Of a stretch of 64,000 nt of DNA, positions 34,220 to 42,274 are shown in pieces. The first letter of the stretch is position 1; every line of letters begins with the position of its first letter. A model generated the notes under the pieces. It was given only the letters and a program-made list of their open reading frames with translations, did not search any database and was not told the origin of the DNA. The position numbers and the translations under genes are program-made. This stretch comes from Thermofilum uzonense (GTDB lineage Archaea; Thermoproteota; Thermoprotei; Thermofilales; Thermofilaceae): assembly GCF_000993805.1 (NCBI RefSeq), contig NZ_CP009961.1:396001-460000 (forward strand). Reading direction: 5' to 3'.

Positions 34220-34684
34220 TTAGTTTAAAGTCCTTCTGCATATAACACGAAGGTTCTCCGTATCAAGAGGCTCTATCTTCCAAATCACAAGCTTCCCGGT
34301 ACTCATTTCCTCGCATGCCTTTGCCAGTATTGAAGTAAAGGGGCAAACAACCGGCTGGAGCTTCTCCTTCATGATGGCCTCCATAAACTCCCTTAGAGTA
34401 ACCCCTTTAAAAGTAAATATAACCTCACCACTTTTCTCCTCGTAGACCACGTCACGCGCAACACCCAGTGTCTCGACAAAAAGTCTACGTAGGTCTTCAG
34501 GTGAGGGCTTCTCAGGTAGTAAACCCCTAGAGACCAGGTACTGCCACAGGTCATCGGTTACACACCTTGAAAGCACTGTGGCGCTCTTCCCTAGAACTCG
34601 AGCAGAAGCCTTGTTAATCGCGTACATGTAAACGTTTATGAACAATGGGGTCGGCCCCTCAGCCATAGGCGTGCACCATTCCAA
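34220..34684 (-). CDS. Uncharacterised cytosolic protein
   Basis: A 154-residue protein with no signal or membrane segment, an alpha/beta profile and five cysteines, two of them in ATVLSRCVTDD and QPVVCPFTSILAKACEE. I do not recognise a family; the C-terminal half is faintly like ligand-binding V4R-type or regulator domains, which is weak. The outermost start is TTG 34684, and the ATG at 34666 is an equally good start. The gene stands alone and is preceded by a 14-bp perfect palindrome at 34717-34730, which suggests regulation. Confidence 0.55.
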   Translation of the reverse strand: MEWCTPMAEGPTPLFINVYMYAINKASARVLGKSATVLSRCVTDDLWQYLVSRGLLPEKPSPEDLRRLFVETLGVARDVVYEEKSGEVIFTFKGVTLREFMEAIMKEKLQPVVCPFTSILAKACEEMSTGKLVIWKIEPLDTENLRVICRRTLN

Positions 34685-34716
34685 CGAATTTCCTATGATT
34701 TAAATAGTTTCTAGTT

Positions 34717-34730
34717 CAATTGGCCAATTG
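34717..34730. promoter_or_regulatory. 14-bp perfect palindrome, candidate operator
   Basis: CAATTGGCCAATTG is a perfect inverted repeat located between the divergent genes at 34684 and 34823, just upstream of the TATA-like TATTTAAAT (near 34700) of the left gene. A dimeric winged-helix regulator could bind it. The gene to the right has its own TATTTATATAT box at about 34791-34802. Confidence 0.45.
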
Positions 34731-34822
34731 TATAAGCCTCGATGTTTCAAGGATATCTTGATACACTAATAACTAGTTTTTTAAACTAGATTATTTATAT
34801 ATCTCAGTTTAGAGCTAGAATT

Positions 34823-35191
34823 ATGCCTGAGCTGGCAACTCCTGTTCTCACCGGCCTTGTTTCCATGCTTGTCGTAGCTGTGCTCCGCCTCCTGAAAGGG
34901 AGGCCCTCTAGGGAGGAACTAGACGCCTTTATACTGGCCCTTGTTCTCAGTTTTATTGACGGCTTTATGATAGCCTACCTGGTTCCCTATATTCCATCCT
35001 TTATATCAAAGTTATCCTTCCACATATTCATATACCTGCTCCTTGCGAGCTTAACAGCAGTTATCTATGCCTCTTATCGTGCTATAAGCGACGTTAAGGT
35101 GTATGCTACAGCTATGGCTCCCTGGTTCTTCATCCTCGTACTTATAGTCGCAGCAGCGGCACAGGGCTCCCGTGTGGTCTTCCTTTTTTAG
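34823..35191 (+). CDS. Uncharacterised small membrane protein (four helices)
   Basis: A 122-residue protein with about four hydrophobic segments (3-20, 33-56, 62-85, 95-116). No family recognised. The ATG lies about 25 bp downstream of TTATTTATATAT (about 34791-34802), so the transcript is probably leaderless and the gene expressed. It is divergent from the uncharacterised protein at 34220-34684, with the 14-bp palindrome between them, and may be controlled with it. The region to its right, to 35957, holds only degraded material. Confidence 0.55.
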   Translation: MPELATPVLTGLVSMLVVAVLRLLKGRPSREELDAFILALVLSFIDGFMIAYLVPYIPSFISKLSFHIFIYLLLASLTAVIYASYRAISDVKVYATAMAPWFFILVLIVAAAAQGSRVVFLF

Positions 35192-35472
35192 TATTATGCT
35201 CTTATCACGTCGCACCCCACAGATTTCGACCCTCCATTTTTGTCGGAGCCACCCCCGCCGTGGTGGGTGTGGCGACGGGTCTCATGGGATTGCACGCCTC
35301 AAGGCGCTCTCCTCTCCTCTTCGCCCCGGGCACAGGCCACCTGACGGCCTATAGCGGCGCTAATACTACTGCTTATTGTTTCATTCTAAAAAGTGGACCC
35401 GTGGAAAGGGGTAAAAGTATAACCTTGCTTTATTCCATACTGTTATGCTTTTAATGGGGGAGTCATACAGCC
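35192..35472. other. Intergenic GC-rich stretch with a hairpin
   Basis: This 281-bp stretch has no convincing gene. Bases 35205-35360 are GC-rich and contain a hairpin at 35242-35276 in which GCCAC pairs with GTGGC and CCC with GGG. From 35395 the DNA becomes AT-rich and holds a TATA-like TAAAAGTATAACC (about 35411-35423). The hairpin has no match elsewhere in the window that I can see. Confidence 0.4.
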
Positions 35473-35797
35473 ATGCGAGACTGTAGGCTGCGTGTCGAGC
35501 ATGAGGAGCAGGAAAGGAGGGCATACCAGGCGATTAGCGAGGAGATCGAGGAGGTACACATGCGCAAGCATAGCCGCTTTCAGGGTATACGTGGAAACCC
35601 TGCCAGACCAAGGGAAAGCACTCTGCGGCATCGAAGCAACGCTTAGCGAGCTTGGAGAACTCTCAACTAGGACTGAAGGTTTTCTTGAGGAATGGGAAGC
35701 GGAAAGGACATACAGTATCTTCCTCCAAGATTATAAAGAGGCGGAAGTAGTGCTGGGGCTGGGAGGGTTGTGCTCTCTAGCCCACTACCCCGGGTGA
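35473..35797 (+). pseudogene. Frameshifted small gene, unknown function
   Basis: The ATG at 35473 opens a helical, acidic frame (MRDCRLRVEHEEQERRAYQ and so on) that closes at 35646. A second frame, open from 35492 to 35797, is Arg-rich nonsense at first but becomes protein-like from about 35565 (GIEATLSELGELSTRTEGFL). The protein-like parts are complementary, so one gene with a frameshift around 35550-35590 fits best. Its last codons lie inside the structured repeat, as if the repeat had been inserted at its 3' end. No family recognised. Confidence 0.4.
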
Positions 35798-35820
35798 GGT
35801 TGCCCTCCTCTCCCCCAGCA
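35751..35820 (+). repeat. Structured GC-rich repeat, copy 2 (candidate ncRNA or MITE-like element)
   Basis: Same element as at 4931-4996. TGCTGGGG at 35751-35758 pairs with CCCCAGCA at 35813-35820, and GGAGGG at 35762-35767 pairs with CCCTCC at 35803-35808. The apical part keeps ACCCCGGGTGAGGTTG. The outer stem differs in sequence from copy 1 but still pairs, which supports RNA structure. It overlaps the 3' end of a frameshifted gene; bases 35821-35957 after it are AT-rich with nothing recognisable. Confidence 0.55.
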
Positions 35821-35957
35821 TGTTTCTATGACGAAATTAGGGGTATTAATTTCCTACTACGTGTATAACGAATTTTGTTCAGCATCATCTCAGCATGATA
35901 TTAAAAATATACAGTTTATCCCCGGAGCTTTATCTTGAAGGCTGTACTTTAAGGTCC

Positions 35958-38096
35958 TTAGCTAGGTCTCACCAGGCCCTTTGTTTTCTGAAAAAGGCGT
36001 AGTACAACTATTGTTAGAAGGGATATAGACGCGGTAGAGACCAGGATTGCGAAGTTAAATTGTTTTTCTAAATCGACGATTTTCTCCTTGAGCTCTTCTA
36101 CTTGGTTCTTTAGATCACGGTTTTCTTTATGCAGCTCCGTTATGATGGCTGAACAGTTCATTCTGGTTTGGTTAAGTATGTCCATAGCCTGTGAAAGGTT
36201 CTGGGTGCATATGTTGTACTGAGAGCAACAGTTTTGTAACTCCTCTGTCAGCTGTGCACAATTACATTGCGTGACCTGCCTGGGAGAGGAATTCTGAGTT
36301 TTTTCTCCAAGTGATAGGTAATTCTCAAAAACACCTTGAGCCTTCTTTCCCAGAATTGAATAGCCTGTAGGTCCCTCAAGCCAGACGGCTTCACCCCAGT
36401 GGAAGAAGCCGCATAGCCGCTTATACTCACTCGTAAAGAATATCTCCCATAGCTTTGCTTGCAGCTCTTCGTCGGGGTATCCTTTCATTTCCCAGTCCCA
36501 AGGTCTTAGACCGGCGTTAGACACGCTTCTATAGCCTATCTCCAGGAATACTACTGGTTTACCGTAAACGTACATCAACGGGGCTATACGTGTGGAGTGT
36601 ATGTAGTCCCACGAGGAGGAGTTAAGTATCGGGTAATACGCATCAACACCTATGAAGTCTAACATATCTGTGAAGATGGTGGCCTCTGAGCCCCAGTTCG
36701 CTGAATATGATATTGGGCCGTAGAATATTTCTCTTACCTCCTTTACTATGCTCCTCCATCGGGGATTGTTCTGGACGAGCGTAAGCTCCGTGCCTATGAC
36801 AAATGCGTCAACCTTTTCCTCCTCGGCTAGCCCTGCATATTTCAGAGCGAATGCTCTATAACTTTTAAACCATGTCTCGGGGTCAGAGGGCTGAACCTCT
36901 CCTGGCCAGCTTCCCTGCACTATTAGACCTATCCTTAGGAAGACCTTTAAGCCTATTTTCCTGGCAGTCCTGATAGATTCGCGTAGGAAATCGTCCGTGA
37001 CTGTAGCGGTTGAGGGTATTACTATGCTGTATTTAGGTGAAGGCATTTCGTAATAGACTGTGAACTGGACAGCGTTGAAGCCTATCTCGTGGAGTCTTTC
37101 AAGGAGACTCGACAGCAGAGAAAGTGAGAGACCAGGCCACAAGGGCACGTTTACCCCTTTGAAGATAGGGCTGCATCGGGGGGCTTCGGCGAAGGAGTAG
37201 AAGACATTACTGTCCTCGGCGTAGTCCTCTTGAATAGCTACGGCGTCGCAGTCCCTGAATATGTATGTGAGTGCATCATAACCGATGAGCTTGTTTTCAT
37301 ACGAGGTTTTCGCGCTTGTCGACACGATACACCATACCTGTGAACCCGCGGCTCGTGCACCAGCAACCATGGCGTAGTAGTGCCTTATGTATTCCTCCTT
37401 TTTTTCCCAAAAGCCGTAGATCGCGTGCTCCACTGTTACGGCCACGTTTGTAAGGTTAAGCTTTATCCCTCCGACCTCCCGGAATGCATCCTCGGGGAAC
37501 CAGAAGTTAACCGCTATCATAAGACCCTTGGATCGAGCATGATCTAACAGCTCTTTCTGATGTCTCCTCGCCTCCTCTGCGCTATGAGCAATCTTCGGGA
37601 TAATATAGTCGAAGCCAAACTCGTCTAGAAATACGCCTTGAACCCCCATTGCAGCCCAGGCGTCTATTGCACGCCTAGCGGCTTCTATTGGTTGTGCCGC
37701 GACTAAATAGCCATAGAACACAGCTTTCGACTTCTTCACAAGCTTTATCGTGTTCTCGTGCTCCGTGTGGTTCTCCCACTCGAGGCCGTCTCCCAGGACA
37801 ACTATGTCATACTTGTTGAAGAGGCTTACAGCCTCATCTATGTTCTCGCTGCCGTTGAATAGACTCGGATAACCGTAGTATATGAGGAGCTTTTTAGGAG
37901 CCTGAATGCTATGATATTCTACCGCGGGCTGACCGTATACTTGAAACAAGGAGGCTGTTATAGCGGCGACGAGTATAAGGGTTAAAGTTGGGCGTAGAAA
38001 GGAAAAAGTAGTATTTGCTTTCATGGAAAATTCTTCGATATTACTCGTGGCTGTATAGTCTCTCTCAGTCTTGATTCCTTTTAGAGCCATCCACAT
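35958..38096 (-). CDS. Membrane-anchored protein with two glycosidase-like TIM barrels
   Basis: A 712-residue surface protein. After an N-terminal membrane or signal helix (about 34-52) comes a first barrel (about 65-310) like the GH114/TM1410-type sugar hydrolases, with GVFLDEFGFDY in the acidic active-site position. A second barrel (about 325-625) resembles GH113-type proteins, with Glu in VIGTELTLVQ and in VFLEIGYRS. The tail (about 635-690) is Cys-rich (CNCAQ, NCCSQ, CTQN) then coiled coil, ending in a membrane helix and a basic end. It may trim or bind surface glycans (inference). ATG 38096 follows a palindromic AT box; ATG 38024 would give a cleaner signal peptide. Confidence 0.65.
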   Translation of the reverse strand: MWMALKGIKTERDYTATSNIEEFSMKANTTFSFLRPTLTLILVAAITASLFQVYGQPAVEYHSIQAPKKLLIYYGYPSLFNGSENIDEAVSLFNKYDIVVLGDGLEWENHTEHENTIKLVKKSKAVFYGYLVAAQPIEAARRAIDAWAAMGVQGVFLDEFGFDYIIPKIAHSAEEARRHQKELLDHARSKGLMIAVNFWFPEDAFREVGGIKLNLTNVAVTVEHAIYGFWEKKEEYIRHYYAMVAGARAAGSQVWCIVSTSAKTSYENKLIGYDALTYIFRDCDAVAIQEDYAEDSNVFYSFAEAPRCSPIFKGVNVPLWPGLSLSLLSSLLERLHEIGFNAVQFTVYYEMPSPKYSIVIPSTATVTDDFLRESIRTARKIGLKVFLRIGLIVQGSWPGEVQPSDPETWFKSYRAFALKYAGLAEEEKVDAFVIGTELTLVQNNPRWRSIVKEVREIFYGPISYSANWGSEATIFTDMLDFIGVDAYYPILNSSSWDYIHSTRIAPLMYVYGKPVVFLEIGYRSVSNAGLRPWDWEMKGYPDEELQAKLWEIFFTSEYKRLCGFFHWGEAVWLEGPTGYSILGKKAQGVFENYLSLGEKTQNSSPRQVTQCNCAQLTEELQNCCSQYNICTQNLSQAMDILNQTRMNCSAIITELHKENRDLKNQVEELKEKIVDLEKQFNFAILVSTASISLLTIVVLRLFQKTKGLVRPS

Positions 38097-38111
38097 AGGG
38101 GTAGTGGCTTT

Positions 38112-38125
38112 ACCTTAATTAAGGT
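38112..38125. promoter_or_regulatory. 14-bp perfect palindrome over the TATA box
   Basis: ACCTTAATTAAGGT is a perfect inverted repeat whose TTAATTAA centre lies about 22 bp upstream of the ATG at 38096, where a TATA box is expected. It may act as both promoter core and repressor site for the surface glycosidase-like gene. Confidence 0.45.
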
Positions 38126-38183
38126 TAGTATTTCCTACTAGACATCCTCCTTGGAAGATATAGGGGATGGAAAAAGAGAAAAA

Positions 38184-39089
38184 CTAAATTTTAAGTCCTA
38201 ACTCTTTTGCTACCTGGGCAATCTTCTGTTTAACATCGTTGCTCTCAGGTGTCAGGGGGCTCCGAGCATACGGCTTTACAGGAGCTCCAAGCACCTCTAG
38301 AAGAGTCTTCACAGAGGTCGGGAAAGATGTTGCATAGTCGTAAACTTTTGTGAGGGTTAGCAGTCTATGCCAGTTTTCGACCGCTTTCGCTAGGTCGCCG
38401 CTTATAAAGGAGTCGTACACGGCTCTGTGTAGATGTGGGGCTACGTTTGCGAGAGCCATTATACCCCCGTCTCCGCCCATCATAAGCACTGGGAGTAAAA
38501 GGTCGTCCAAGCCTGTCAGGACGGCAAAATCTTTCCTTTCAGCCTTAACTGCCTGTATCAGTTGCCTGAAGTAGGTGAAGCTTTCGATGGTAGCTTTCGC
38601 TCCCGCGAGGTGGCTGTACTCCCTGGCCAGTTGCTGGTATAGGCTCACAGGGATGTTTATGCCCGTGGTGGCGGGTATGTTGTAGATGATTAAAGGGAGG
38701 TCTACCTTTTCTAGTATTGTGGAGAAGTGTACCTTTAGTCGTTCAGGAGATACCTTGAAAAAGTACGGTGGCGTTACCACGGCGCCGTCAACGCCCATCT
38801 CCTTAAAGGTTCTTGCCAGGCTGACGCATTCCTCAGTATAATTGGCACTAATTCCTGGGATGACCCAGACTTTCCCGCCTACAGTCTCGAGTACTAGCCG
38901 TGTAATTGTTATTGACTCCTCCCTAGAGAGGTGTACGAACTCTCCGGTAGTGCTATTCGGGAAGATGCCGTGGACACCGTTCTCAGCCTGGTGTCTAGCC
39001 AGCCACTTGACGGCTTCCTCGTCAATCGTATAGTCCTCTTTGAAGGGAGTTATAAACGGGGATATGACTCCATAGAACTTCGCTTTCAC
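38184..39089 (-). CDS. DapA/NanA-family Schiff-base aldolase
   Basis: A 301-residue TIM-barrel enzyme of the dihydrodipicolinate synthase / N-acetylneuraminate lyase / KDG aldolase superfamily. The Schiff-base lysine is Lys165 in AGAKATIES, Tyr136 lies in YNIPATTG, and the N-terminal NSTTGEFVHL matches the family's TTGE motif. These enzymes make or split a pyruvate-derived bond. Position as last gene of the cyclase-aminotransferase-DUF1097 operon points to a catabolic keto-acid substrate rather than lysine synthesis, but this is inference. Confidence 0.87.
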   Translation of the reverse strand: MKAKFYGVISPFITPFKEDYTIDEEAVKWLARHQAENGVHGIFPNSTTGEFVHLSREESITITRLVLETVGGKVWVIPGISANYTEECVSLARTFKEMGVDGAVVTPPYFFKVSPERLKVHFSTILEKVDLPLIIYNIPATTGINIPVSLYQQLAREYSHLAGAKATIESFTYFRQLIQAVKAERKDFAVLTGLDDLLLPVLMMGGDGGIMALANVAPHLHRAVYDSFISGDLAKAVENWHRLLTLTKVYDYATSFPTSVKTLLEVLGAPVKPYARSPLTPESNDVKQKIAQVAKELGLKI

Positions 39090-39093
39090 TTGC

Positions 39094-39606
39094 TCACCTT
39101 TTCTCCGGGAACGAGAGGTATATGCTCAAGAACCCGAAAATTGGACCAAGCAGGTTCGCGGCGACCTGCCAGACAAGAGCCATGGTGGCATCGGTGATCA
39201 AGTCGCCCGTCTTTGGGAAGAACCCCCCGTAATAGGTTCCAAAGTAGCTGGGAAAAGCAAAGAAGACGGCGGCACCCACGAACTTGAACCAAGATATAAT
39301 GTACATGAGCACCAAGACGTCTAGGAACTCGACAATCATTACGGGGATTATCCAGTGTATGCCAGGCATAGCCTTTATGGCAAAATCAAAGCCCACGACC
39401 GCCAGCCATCCGAAGATGCCTCCCAGGGGAATGGCCTTGTAAAGCTCCCTAAAGGCCTTCTTGTCGGCGCCGAGTGCGAAGTAACCAGCCCATGTAACGA
39501 AGGTTGCCCATACAGGTAGGCCTAGGGGTGGAAGCGTTACGAGGAGGCTCAGGGCTGCTAGATAAGCAACTGTTATCTCAATAGGAATCTTATACTTCAC
39601 ACTCAT
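39094..39606 (-). CDS. DUF1097-family membrane protein
   Basis: A 170-residue membrane protein with five to six hydrophobic segments, matching the DUF1097 family in length and in motifs such as GLPVWATFVTWAGYFA and FFAFPSYFGTYYGG. Function is unknown; the family includes transport-like inner-membrane proteins in bacteria. It overlaps the aminotransferase gene by 4 bp and is followed 4 bp later by the DapA-family aldolase gene, so it is central in the operon and may import its substrate (inference). Confidence 0.8.
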   Translation of the reverse strand: MSVKYKIPIEITVAYLAALSLLVTLPPLGLPVWATFVTWAGYFALGADKKAFRELYKAIPLGGIFGWLAVVGFDFAIKAMPGIHWIIPVMIVEFLDVLVLMYIISWFKFVGAAVFFAFPSYFGTYYGGFFPKTGDLITDATMALVWQVAANLLGPIFGFLSIYLSFPEKR

Positions 39607-40835
39607 GAAACACCACCTTTCTCCACAATAAACTCCCTAAATCTCCTCAAACCCTCACGTATCTTTTCCTCAGGAAGCACATAAGAGAGTCGCATATAGC
39701 CATCACCGCCCCAGAGCGGAAAGGCCGTCCCGGGAAGCAGTACAACGCCTTTCTCGAACAGTAGTTGTCTAGCTAGCTCGTCGACACTCTTCAGCCCTGT
39801 TCTCTGTAAAGCTTCTTGCACGTTGGGGAACAGGTAGAAAGCGCCCCTTGACTTCACGACGTGGACGCCTGGAATTTTAGACAGTTCCTCCCAGGCCATG
39901 TCACGCCTCCTCTTGTAGTCCTGGAGTTTGGGCTTAAACCAGTCTATCCCTAGCTCTAGAGCCTTGATTGCCGCGAATTGGAGGGGTGCGGGTGGGCAGC
40001 TATACATGTTCGTGGCAAAAACGTCCATGGCCTTGATTACTTTCTCGTTGGCCACAACATAACCAATCCTGAACCCTGTCATGCCCCAGGTCTTGGAGAA
40101 ACCACTTATATAGACGACATAATCTCTCCACTCTGGGTCTGAAAGGAAGGAGTAATGCTTTCCCTCGTAGACGTAGTCCTCGTAAATCTCGTCACTTATG
40201 ACGTACATGTTTTTCCTTTTCGCGAGTTCGAGCAACCCCTCAACGTCACTCTTCTCGAGAACGGAGCCTGTAGGATTGTGAGGCGAGTTAATAATCATAC
40301 CCCTTGGTTTACGCGTACTAGTCAAGGCCTTATCCACGTCTTCGTGTAAAAGCCTAAAGTCGTTCTCTTCTCTGAGTTTCACAAATACTGGTCTTCCGCC
40401 TGCATAACGTACCACGCATTCGTAGGTTGGAAAAGCGGGGTCTTGCACTATGATATCGTCACCTGGTCTAGTCAGGAGCGAGATTGCCATGAAGAGGGCG
40501 GCTTTAGCCCCGACGGTGACAGCGACCTCGCTCGGCTTCACGTCCACACCGTACTTCTGGCTAACATACCTCGCTATCATCTCGCGTAGCTCCTGTAGGC
40601 CTAGCGGAGATATATATCTCGTATTTCCTTTTTCCAACGCCTCCTTGACAGCCTCTATAGATTCTCGTGGAGGTTGGAAGTCGGGCTGCCCTATGCCGAA
40701 GCTGATTATATCGAGTCCCTTTCGCCTCGCCTCGTTGGCTAGGTCAAGGTATACGAATGCCCCCTCTGGTTCTAGCTGCTCAGCGAGAGGAGAAAAAATA
40801 TGAGATGGTTTAGACATGGTGCTTCTCCTACTCAA
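39603..40835 (-). CDS. Class I/II PLP-dependent aminotransferase
   Basis: A 410-residue fold-type I aminotransferase of the aspartate aminotransferase family. The PLP lysine is Lys248 in YISGFSKTWGMTG. Supporting residues are Asn187 in INSPHNPTG, Asp215 in YVISDEIYED and the substrate loop GFRIGYVV. It would exchange an amino group between an amino acid and a 2-keto acid; the partner is not clear. It overlaps the cyclase gene by 8 bp and the DUF1097 gene by 4 bp. Confidence 0.9.
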   Translation of the reverse strand: MSRRSTMSKPSHIFSPLAEQLEPEGAFVYLDLANEARRKGLDIISFGIGQPDFQPPRESIEAVKEALEKGNTRYISPLGLQELREMIARYVSQKYGVDVKPSEVAVTVGAKAALFMAISLLTRPGDDIIVQDPAFPTYECVVRYAGGRPVFVKLREENDFRLLHEDVDKALTSTRKPRGMIINSPHNPTGSVLEKSDVEGLLELAKRKNMYVISDEIYEDYVYEGKHYSFLSDPEWRDYVVYISGFSKTWGMTGFRIGYVVANEKVIKAMDVFATNMYSCPPAPLQFAAIKALELGIDWFKPKLQDYKRRRDMAWEELSKIPGVHVVKSRGAFYLFPNVQEALQRTGLKSVDELARQLLFEKGVVLLPGTAFPLWGGDGYMRLSYVLPEEKIREGLRRFREFIVEKGGVS

Positions 40836-41475
40836 GAACAGCCAATGCCCTCACAGGGCTTGCTGAACCGTTGGAGATTTTAAGGGGGAAACCGTAGAAG
40901 TGAAAGTTCTTGCCTACAAGTTCTTTTAGGTTGGTCAGGTTCTCAAATATAACTATACCCTTGGGAAGCAACACCTTGTGTCCTGGGAAGGGTGCCTGGT
41001 CAATGCTAGGCGCATCGATACCCACAGCATTAATCTCGAGTTCTGCCAGATACTTGGCCCCGCTTTCATCTAGGCCTGGATGGTTAAACCACTCGGGTGT
41101 CCCGGCTTTAGAGTCATAGCCCGTCATTATAAGGACGACCCAGCCCTTGCCAACACCCTTACCCTTAAGGGCTTTCTCCAAAAACTCACGCGTAATAGGT
41201 GCCTTAGGTCCAAGACCTGTGGCATCCACTACAACGCCCTTACCCATGAATCTCTCGAGTGGCACCTTGTCAATTGTCGGAGCCCCCTCTATGAAGTGTG
41301 CCGGGGAGTCAACATGTGTACCTGTATGCTCCACCAACATGAGAACATTGCTATAATAGCCATGCTCTTTCACACTCGTCCATTGATGGATTATGGGGAT
41401 AGGGTAGCCGGGGAAGACTGGTGTATTCGTTTTAAGGTCTACAGTCAAATCTACTATTTTCATGGGGCTCAGCAT
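40828..41475 (-). CDS. Cyclase-family metal hydrolase (KynB-like)
   Basis: A 215-residue member of the cyclase family, which includes kynurenine formamidase. The metal-binding motif HTGTHVDSPAH gives His50, His54, Asp56 and His60. The fold hydrolyses amides or lactones with zinc. Paired with an aminotransferase and a DapA-family aldolase, it could open a ring or remove a formyl group in amino-acid breakdown; the resemblance to kynurenine breakdown is only suggestive. It is the first structural gene of the operon, 36 bp downstream of a regulator gene. Confidence 0.85.
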   Translation of the reverse strand: MLSPMKIVDLTVDLKTNTPVFPGYPIPIIHQWTSVKEHGYYSNVLMLVEHTGTHVDSPAHFIEGAPTIDKVPLERFMGKGVVVDATGLGPKAPITREFLEKALKGKGVGKGWVVLIMTGYDSKAGTPEWFNHPGLDESGAKYLAELEINAVGIDAPSIDQAPFPGHKVLLPKGIVIFENLTNLKELVGKNFHFYGFPLKISNGSASPVRALAVLE

Positions 41476-41511
41476 TAAAATATCTCAAGGGGAAAAAAAT
41501 AAAGATATGTT

Positions 41512-42225
41512 TCAACCTGGTTCATCAAAAAATTTAAATATCAAACTTAAAGCATCCAACGCTTCTTTACAGGTACTTAATGCTTCTCTTCTCTTTCTCG
41601 ATAGGTAGCTTTTCGAGTACCCGTGCTTCCGAGCCACGTTCCCAAGAGTTGATCCTGAAAGTATATCGTTTATCACATCGTTAGCTGGAGTTGAGGCTCT
41701 ACGGCTAACATCCGTCAAATTCGTACAGGCTTGTATGATTGAAGCTATTCGCGGGTAAGCCCCAGGGAGAACTCTTGAGTTCACCACCTTAATCTCATGA
41801 TTATTTGCTTTCAGGGCTTCACGGATCATACGCGTACTTCCCAAAGAAACAACTATCCAGTACTCGTAACCCCCCTTGGCAAATATCGGACTAAACCATA
41901 GGAGCTTAGGATTCCCGGATAAAGAATTCATTAAATTAGTTCGATGCATTGCAAGTGAGATGATAGAAGTACCTACTCCTTTCATGAGGATCTCTGCCTT
42001 TAAAATACGCGGGCTATTCCTTAACACGTTTATCAGCTCTCTCAGCACGCGTGTCTCTACGGCTAGATGGCCTTGAATGTACTTACCGGAGACGCGAGAG
42101 GATATCGCCTCAAGCCTCGTTGATTGAAGTTTCTCCGAAGCCTCAACAACGGGGCAGTCCGGCTGGTACACTCGCCAGGTTTCAACCAGCATTAAATTGA
42201 AATGCAGAAGTAGGCTAATATTCAT
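41512..42225 (-). CDS. HTH_10 (Bat-like) transcriptional regulator
   Basis: From the ATG at 42225 (MNISLLLHFN), this 237-residue protein has an N-terminal sensor-type region with alternating strands and a C-terminal helix-turn-helix. The HTH contains DVINDILSGSTLGNVARKHG and YSKSYLSRKRREAL, the pattern of the bacterio-opsin activator HTH_10 domain. A frame 27 codons longer would overlap the glycosylase gene by 32 bp; the shorter start lies about 20 bp after an A/T-rich box. It directly precedes the cyclase operon on the same strand and is its probable controller (inference). Confidence 0.72.
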   Translation of the reverse strand: MNISLLLHFNLMLVETWRVYQPDCPVVEASEKLQSTRLEAISSRVSGKYIQGHLAVETRVLRELINVLRNSPRILKAEILMKGVGTSIISLAMHRTNLMNSLSGNPKLLWFSPIFAKGGYEYWIVVSLGSTRMIREALKANNHEIKVVNSRVLPGAYPRIASIIQACTNLTDVSRRASTPANDVINDILSGSTLGNVARKHGYSKSYLSRKRREALSTCKEALDALSLIFKFFDEPG

Positions 42226-42274
42226 TTTCTTTCTCGTTATTAAAAAATTTTTTATGTTTAAAGTAATTTTCAAA

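Noticed and set aside
35492-35797. An intact 101-codon protein in this frame
   Set aside because: Its first third is Arg-rich and unlike a protein, while the overlapping frame is protein-like there. A frameshifted gene fits better.
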